A stretch of 9,933 nucleotides of DNA from Oscillospiraceae bacterium (GTDB taxonomy: Bacteria > Bacillota > Clostridia > Oscillospirales > Ruminococcaceae). Each line of letters opens with the position of its first letter. Position 1 is the first letter of the stretch. Below, piece after piece: positions 7,159 to 9,933 of this stretch. Under the pieces are notes generated by a model. That model made no database searches, had not been told where the DNA came from, and saw only the letters and a program-made list of their open reading frames with translations. Where the stretch lies: assembly GCA_015067375.1 (NCBI GenBank), contig SVMQ01000059.1, forward strand, positions 1 through 9,933, given 5' to 3'. The position numbers and the translations under genes are program-made.

Positions 7159-7728
7159 CTAGCTACTGTCAGAGCGGTATATTTTCGCAATGCTCCTGAC
7201 CTTGCTTACACTCACATTGTTCTTTATGGCAGTGTCCTCAACAGATAGACCGCTCATCAGGTCGAACAGAATATTTGCATCGATGCATTCACTCTGAACG
7301 GGGCAAACCGTATCAGGTGACAGTGGGATATACAATGTTTTGCCGCTGCGATATTCCAGAAGATTTGCAAAAGCCGCCGCACCGATCAGGACAAGCAGCT
7401 TCTCCGCCTCTTTACCCGTGAATATCTGTAAAGCGGCAAGCAGGCTATCAAACGAGCGTATACATCTGTTACGGCAATACTTCACTAATCCATGAAGCGT
7501 GCGCCACTGGAAGTCTGATACAAGGTTTTCAGCGGCAATATCTTCTATAGTTCGTCCCTCATCCAGATATTCCTTCATCAACTGCACTGTGCGCAAATAC
7601 GGAATGCGTTTGTCGTGCTTCTTGATTCGGGGAATGTATATAGCCTTACCGCCGTACTCACTCATCAGGATGTTGAGGTTGTCCCGTCCCACAAGCTCTT
7701 CAAGCTCAATATGCCTACTTCTGTTCAT
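7159..7728 (-). CDS. Tandem Mor-like transcription regulator (two fused domains)
   Basis: The 189-residue product contains two copies of a domain resembling the Mor/C activators of Mu-like phages, which bind DNA as dimers and turn on middle or late promoters. Copy 1 covers about 9-83: LEELVGRDNLNILMSEYGGK, then AIYIPR, and a helix-turn-helix from GRTIEDIAAENLVSDFQWR. Copy 2 covers about 111-185: LLVLIGAAAFANLLEYRSGK, then TLYIPL, and a helix-turn-helix from GLSVEDTAIKNNVSVSKVR. The order IG/VG, GK-x2-YIP and the C-terminal helix-turn-helix is the Mor layout. A single Mor protein is about 80-130 residues, so this one is a head-to-tail fusion that could bind as a pseudo-dimer. No ribosome site is visible; translation is coupled to the upstream gene through an ATGA overlap. 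Family assignment is by pattern and remote. Confidence 0.75.
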   Translation of the reverse strand: MNRSRHIELEELVGRDNLNILMSEYGGKAIYIPRIKKHDKRIPYLRTVQLMKEYLDEGRTIEDIAAENLVSDFQWRTLHGLVKYCRNRCIRSFDSLLAALQIFTGKEAEKLLVLIGAAAFANLLEYRSGKTLYIPLSPDTVCPVQSECIDANILFDLMSGLSVEDTAIKNNVSVSKVRSIAKIYRSDSS

Positions 7729-7967
7729 TTTAGGTGTGTTATTTTACGAATCTGTCTTTCTGTAAGCTCATATTTGCGATGCAGCTGATTTATTGTCATG
7801 CCGCTGCTGTAATCTCTCCGTATAGCTTCATTACGTTGCTGACGTGTTACGGTCGCATATTTCGGAACATAGAAGTAGCTGCCATCGGCAAACTTTGAAA
7901 GCTTAGCGGCGCTTTCTTCTCCGATTACCTCCACAAGTATTCTGTAATTTTCAAAGCTGCTTTTCAC
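7725..7967 (-). CDS. Mor-like transcription regulator, single domain
   Basis: The 80-residue protein has the Mor layout in short form: LVEVIGEESAAKLSKFADGS, then YFYVPK, a basic linker (TRQQRNEAIRRDY) and a helix-turn-helix, GMTINQLHRKYELTERQIRK. The start is GTG 7967; an in-frame TGA lies four codons upstream and there is no other start. AAAGGAG is present about 11 nt upstream, a long spacing. The gene overlaps the tandem Mor-like gene by 4 nt (ATGA), so both are made together and may form a heteromer. It is the first gene after a 370-bp spacer with several inverted repeats, the likely site of its promoter and perhaps of autoregulation. In Mu, Mor is a middle-gene activator; the same role is inferred here. 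Confidence 0.78.
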   Translation of the reverse strand: MKSSFENYRILVEVIGEESAAKLSKFADGSYFYVPKYATVTRQQRNEAIRRDYSSGMTINQLHRKYELTERQIRKITHLK

Positions 7968-8301
7968 AAGGATTCACGCTCCTTTCCTCAATTATGAACT
8001 ATTTTGTTGATATAGTACACTCAAAACAGTTCCGTTCTGTAAAGTTTTTTCGGCGGCTCAAACGCTCTTTATAGGCGTTTTACAGATACAGATGATTACT
8101 GTATCGGCATCGCACAAAAAGCAAAATAGAACGCTTTTTGAATGAATTTGAATGCATATTCTCACAAGCCGTTCAGAACGCTGTACAAGCCGCCTTTGAT
8201 TTCACCTATATCCGTTCATTGTTGATTGCTGAAAATTGATTTTAAAAGCAATTTTAACGCTTAAAAAGGTATATCTGCATTAGTGTGATACCGAAAAGCA
8301 A
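7968..8301. other. Regulatory spacer with inverted repeats, no gene
   Basis: No convincing gene lies here. It holds perfect inverted repeats: AAACGC/GCGTTT at 8060-8080, GATACAG/CTGTATC at 8085-8105, CAAAAAGC/GCTTTTTG at 8115-8140 and AAAATTG/CAATTTT at 8232-8255. On the minus strand TTTACA (about 8043-8038) is followed after 20 nt by TACTAT, a weak promoter match with long spacing, as expected if an activator is needed. The regulator operon probably starts here. Confidence 0.5.
8085..8105. promoter_or_regulatory. Operator-like inverted repeat
   Basis: GATACAG and CTGTATC are perfect 7-bp arms separated by 7 bp (ATGATTA), about one and a half helical turns from centre to centre of the arms. 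It lies about 120 bp upstream of the first Mor-like gene, with a 6-bp dyad on one side and an 8-bp dyad on the other. A binding site for a dimeric regulator is plausible; the protein is not known. Confidence 0.45.
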
Positions 8302-8333
8302 AACCGACAAAAAGCAGCTGCTCCTTGTCGGTT
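8290..8333 (-). terminator. Rho-independent terminator after the XRE gene
   Basis: Perfect 9-bp arms AACCGACAA (8302-8310) and TTGTCGGTT (8325-8333) enclose a 14-nt loop that itself holds the palindrome AGCAGCTGCT. On the minus strand the hairpin begins 5 nt after the TAA of the XRE gene and is followed by TTGCTTTTC. It should separate the MuB-XRE operon from the Mor-like operon. Confidence 0.75.
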
Positions 8334-8338
8334 CTCTG

Positions 8339-9010
8339 TTATGTAGTTCTGGGGACTATATGCGCCCTCACTCTTGTTACTGTTCCTCGTGCCTCCGTTA
8401 CAATTGTAGGGGATAGAATTGAGGCGGTTTTCTGCGGCGCTGGCGGTGTTTCAGGAATGCCGTTTGCATTGAGCATCGTTCTGATGAGCTGAGTTGCTGC
8501 TCTCCATCCAGCGGTATAGCCGTCATAATTTGCAAGGGATATTACATCCCTGATATCACTGTCAAGTTTGTATTCGGCATCACTTGTTATGTCAGAACAT
8601 ATATATTTGATACTTCCGAGAATGCTGTCTATTGTATTCTCAACAGCATTGCTCCACATATCTGCACCGTTGTCGGTGGTGTACTCGCAGATAGCTTCCT
8701 GAACGGCTATGCAGCTATTGAATATATGCTGTCCATTTTTATCAGGCTGGCAATATTCAGGGTCTTCAGCTGTCGGAACGCCTCTCATTATCCAAGAGAG
8801 CGACACGCCGAACTCATATGATATAAGCTTCAGCATTGCACCCGAAAAGGTTTCAATTCCTTTTTCTACTCTGCTATAGTCGAACGGATGTGTGCAGATA
8901 CGGCTTGCAAATTCCTCATGGCTCAATTCGTTTGCGGTTCTGATGAGCTTCAGACGTTCGCCTATCTTGCTGCTCTGCTCTCTGGTCTGGGTATATGTTT
9001 CAACTTTCAT
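8339..9010 (-). CDS. XRE-family DNA-binding protein, probable phage regulator
   Basis: The 223-residue product has an N-terminal helix-turn-helix at about 17-77: GERLKLIRTANELSHEEFAS is helices 1-2, DYSRVEKGIETFSGAMLKLI is the recognition and following helices, and FGVSLSWIMRG is the usual domain end. The C-terminal 140 residues (for example ISLANYDGYTAGWRAATQLI) are not recognised; there is no Ser-Lys LexA-type peptidase motif, so RecA-driven self-cleavage is unlikely. GGAGG lies 8 nt before ATG 9010, inside the end of the 51-codon ORF, whose stop is 2 nt away. Three operator-like palindromes lie just upstream in that ORF, and this protein is their obvious candidate ligand. It could be the element's repressor or a Ner-like early regulator; the same-strand order MuB then XRE differs from Mu, where the repressor is divergent. 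Domain call is firm, role is inference. Confidence 0.88.
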   Translation of the reverse strand: MKVETYTQTREQSSKIGERLKLIRTANELSHEEFASRICTHPFDYSRVEKGIETFSGAMLKLISYEFGVSLSWIMRGVPTAEDPEYCQPDKNGQHIFNSCIAVQEAICEYTTDNGADMWSNAVENTIDSILGSIKYICSDITSDAEYKLDSDIRDVISLANYDGYTAGWRAATQLIRTMLNANGIPETPPAPQKTASILSPTIVTEARGTVTRVRAHIVPRTT

Positions 9011-9012
9011 TG

Positions 9013-9168
9013 TTAAATCCTCCGTAAATATTGATTTTTAACCTGAAATGTGATATACTTATAACGGATTTCGTTAGCTGGTATGCTTCCAAAAATAACG
9101 GATTCCGTTATGACGGCGGCGGTTATTTGCGGTAACGGCTGCCGTTTCTTTATATCAGCTGTAATCAT
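9013..9168 (-). CDS. Small 51-residue ORF between MuB-like and XRE genes
   Basis: ATG 9168 has GAGG 8 nt upstream and follows the MuB-like stop by 13 nt. The frame runs 51 codons (MITADIKKRQPLPQITAAVI at the start, then ITESVIFGSIPANEIRYKYI) to TAA 9015-9013, ending 2 nt before the XRE start whose ribosome site it contains. This spacing is what a real member of the operon would show. The product is basic, not membrane-like, and unrecognised. The complication is that three operator-like palindromes lie inside it at 9062-9147, so the segment may be mainly regulatory and the ORF either a leader peptide or chance. I favour a translated gene that doubles as an operator region. Confidence 0.5.
   Translation of the reverse strand: MITADIKKRQPLPQITAAVITESVIFGSIPANEIRYKYITFQVKNQYLRRI
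9031..9059 (+). promoter_or_regulatory. Sigma70-type promoter on the plus strand, antisense to the MuB operon
   Basis: TTGATT (9031-9036) and TATACT (9054-9059) are separated by exactly 17 bp, and TGA directly before the -10 makes an extended -10. The expected start at about 9066 falls inside the first palindrome (9062-9076), so a bound repressor would block it. The transcript would run rightward, antisense to the 51-codon ORF and the MuB-like gene. Confidence 0.55.
9062..9076. promoter_or_regulatory. Operator-like palindrome, copy 1
   Basis: TAACGGATTTCGTTA differs from a perfect palindrome at one position. It starts 3 bp after the -10 box of the plus-strand promoter and is centred 34 bp from copy 2. 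Confidence 0.6.
9096..9110. promoter_or_regulatory. Operator-like palindrome, copy 2 (perfect)
   Basis: TAACGGATTCCGTTA is a perfect 15-bp palindrome with a central T: TAACGGA pairs with TCCGTTA. It is the best copy of three and is centred 34 bp and 37 bp from its neighbours. Confidence 0.65.
9133..9147. promoter_or_regulatory. Operator-like palindrome, copy 3
   Basis: TAACGGCTGCCGTTT keeps the outer AACGG and CCGTT of the other copies and is a perfect 13-bp palindrome (AACGGC T GCCGTT) with only its outermost bases unpaired. It lies within the 5' part of the 51-codon ORF. Confidence 0.5.
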
Positions 9169-9181
9169 GATTATTACCTCG

Positions 9182-9925
9182 TTAAATACCGCTTAAAAAC
9201 TGCTTGCGAATAGAATTCAGGTGTGTTGCTTTCAATGGCTGCTTCTTCATCCGTGCAAGCTCAAGTGCTGCATTGTACATCTTTCGGGCGGTTCTGAGAC
9301 TCTGGGCTTGCGCTACTTCAAGCAGCAGCTTGACCGATTCCAAATCTGTAACACCGAAAACGCCTTGTATTTCTTCAATGCTGTATTCATTACAGACCTT
9401 TGGACGGGCGAATATCCTAGTTCGGAGCTGGTCGAACTCGCCGCTTTTAACGCCGCACACCATTTGATTGTATATGCGGTCATTTCCTGCGAGAAGAATT
9501 CCGACACCAGCTTCATCATTCAGGTTTCTCAATGCCTGTAATGCGCTGAAAGTAAGGTGGTCGGCTTCATCCACGATTATAAGCCGCTTGGAGTCCTGTA
9601 AGCAGCTCACTAGCTCTTTCATGAGAAGCTGCTTTTTCGTTTTCGGTGTTCTTCCCAGCTTCAGTGTGATTTCGGTGAGTATTGCCGCTGCCGATGTAGT
9701 ACAGCTGTTTGCGGTAATGAAGATAACGCCTGCTGTCTCATCAACATAGTGTTTGAGTGCAGTCGTTTTTCCTGCACCTGCTGCGCCGCTCAAAAGAACA
9801 ATCTCACATTTCTTGTGAGCGTAATCCGCTGCACCCATTGAAATCTTGGTGTTCTTAAGCTCTCGGTAAAACGATTCTGATGTGATAAGCTTCTGCTGTT
9901 CCTGTGCCACCCTGAGATATTTCAT
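9182..9925 (-). CDS. MuB/TnsC-like AAA+ ATPase, transposition target-DNA protein
   Basis: MuB-type ATPases polymerise on DNA with ATP, mark the insertion target and activate the MuA-type transposase. The 247 visible residues have Walker A GAAGAGKT at 47-54, Walker B LIIVDEADHL at 115-124, sensor-like LLAGND at 144-149 and an arginine-rich segment LRTRIFARP at about 167-175. The C-terminal helices (SLRTARKMYNAALELARMKK) resemble the basic end domain of these proteins. Phage Mu MuB has about 312 residues with an N-terminal helix-turn-helix; that part is not seen. ATG 9925 has no visible ribosome site and lies 9 bases from the window edge, with the frame open to the edge, so the true start may be upstream. 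The transposase gene would be expected to the right, outside the window. Family call is firm; MuB versus TniB/TnsC is less so. Confidence 0.85.
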   Translation of the reverse strand: MKYLRVAQEQQKLITSESFYRELKNTKISMGAADYAHKKCEIVLLSGAAGAGKTTALKHYVDETAGVIFITANSCTTSAAAILTEITLKLGRTPKTKKQLLMKELVSCLQDSKRLIIVDEADHLTFSALQALRNLNDEAGVGILLAGNDRIYNQMVCGVKSGEFDQLRTRIFARPKVCNEYSIEEIQGVFGVTDLESVKLLLEVAQAQSLRTARKMYNAALELARMKKQPLKATHLNSIRKQFLSGI

Positions 9926-9933
9926 CAGGGTGG
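9907..9933. repeat. Perfect 9-bp inverted repeat at the MuB-like start
   Basis: CCACCCTGA (9907-9915) and TCAGGGTGG (9925-9933) enclose a 9-nt loop that carries most of the ATG at 9925. In the leftward mRNA it would form a GC-rich hairpin at the start codon and could dampen or couple translation. It ends at the window edge, so its full extent is unknown. Confidence 0.5.

Noticed and set aside
8080..8157. 25-codon minus-strand frame (MHSNSFKKRSILLFVRCRYS)
   Set aside because: No good ribosome site, overlaps two inverted repeats, and is too short to support from sequence alone.
9083..9196. 37-codon plus-strand frame downstream of the antisense promoter
   Set aside because: It lacks a ribosome site and is the antisense of the 51-codon ORF and the MuB-like end; its hydrophobic content follows from that. 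A translated product is possible but not supported.
1..9933. tRNA, rRNA, riboswitch or retroelement sequences
   Set aside because: No cloverleaf with a T-loop GTTCRANNC context, no rRNA core sequence and no reverse transcriptase motif was found on either strand by eye.

Overview
The window looks like part of a Mu-like (transposable phage) element from a Firmicute, most likely a Ruminococcus-type gut or rumen Clostridium relative, lying beside cargo genes of another mobile element. The organism guess is an inference from strong AGGAGG-type ribosome binding sites, moderate GC, and gene families (DUF4314-like, MuB-like, Mor-like) that are common there; nothing in the window fixes the species. 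Every convincing gene is on the minus strand, so transcription runs from the right edge to the left.

Right part (about 7.7-9.93 kb), regulation and transposition: a MuB/TnsC-like AAA+ ATPase, a 51-codon ORF not previously evident, and an XRE-type DNA-binding protein sit in tight order. The 51-codon ORF contains three copies of a TAACGGA-N-TCCGTTA-type palindrome, which look like repressor operators. A good sigma70-type promoter on the opposite strand abuts the first of them. After a terminator and a 370-bp spacer rich in inverted repeats come two overlapping genes for Mor-family-like regulators, the second being a tandem duplication of the domain.

Middle (about 2.1-7.15 kb), tail and accessory genes: the regulators are followed directly by an 85-residue unknown protein and a 1,197-residue tail tape measure protein. 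No terminase, portal, capsid, tail tube or baseplate gene lies between or after them, which is odd for a phage. The tape measure gene is coupled to two small AT-rich genes whose N-termini resemble each other. The second carries an R-x4-H-G motif typical of HEPN ribonuclease domains, so the pair may be a defence or toxin-type cargo. A minus-strand terminator closes the operon near 2.08 kb.

Boundary (1.72-2.15 kb): AT-rich DNA with A-tracts, a 21-bp direct repeat and a plus-strand terminator; the end of the Mu-like element probably lies here.

Left part (1-1.72 kb): four small minus-strand genes typical of Firmicute conjugative elements: an accessory protein with no visible ribosome site and probably missing its 5' end, a gene with an in-frame TAA at codon 7, a DUF4314-like gene with an apparent frameshift, and an apparently intact C5-cytosine methyltransferase running off the left edge. 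Three damaged genes in a row suggest decay, or sequencing errors.
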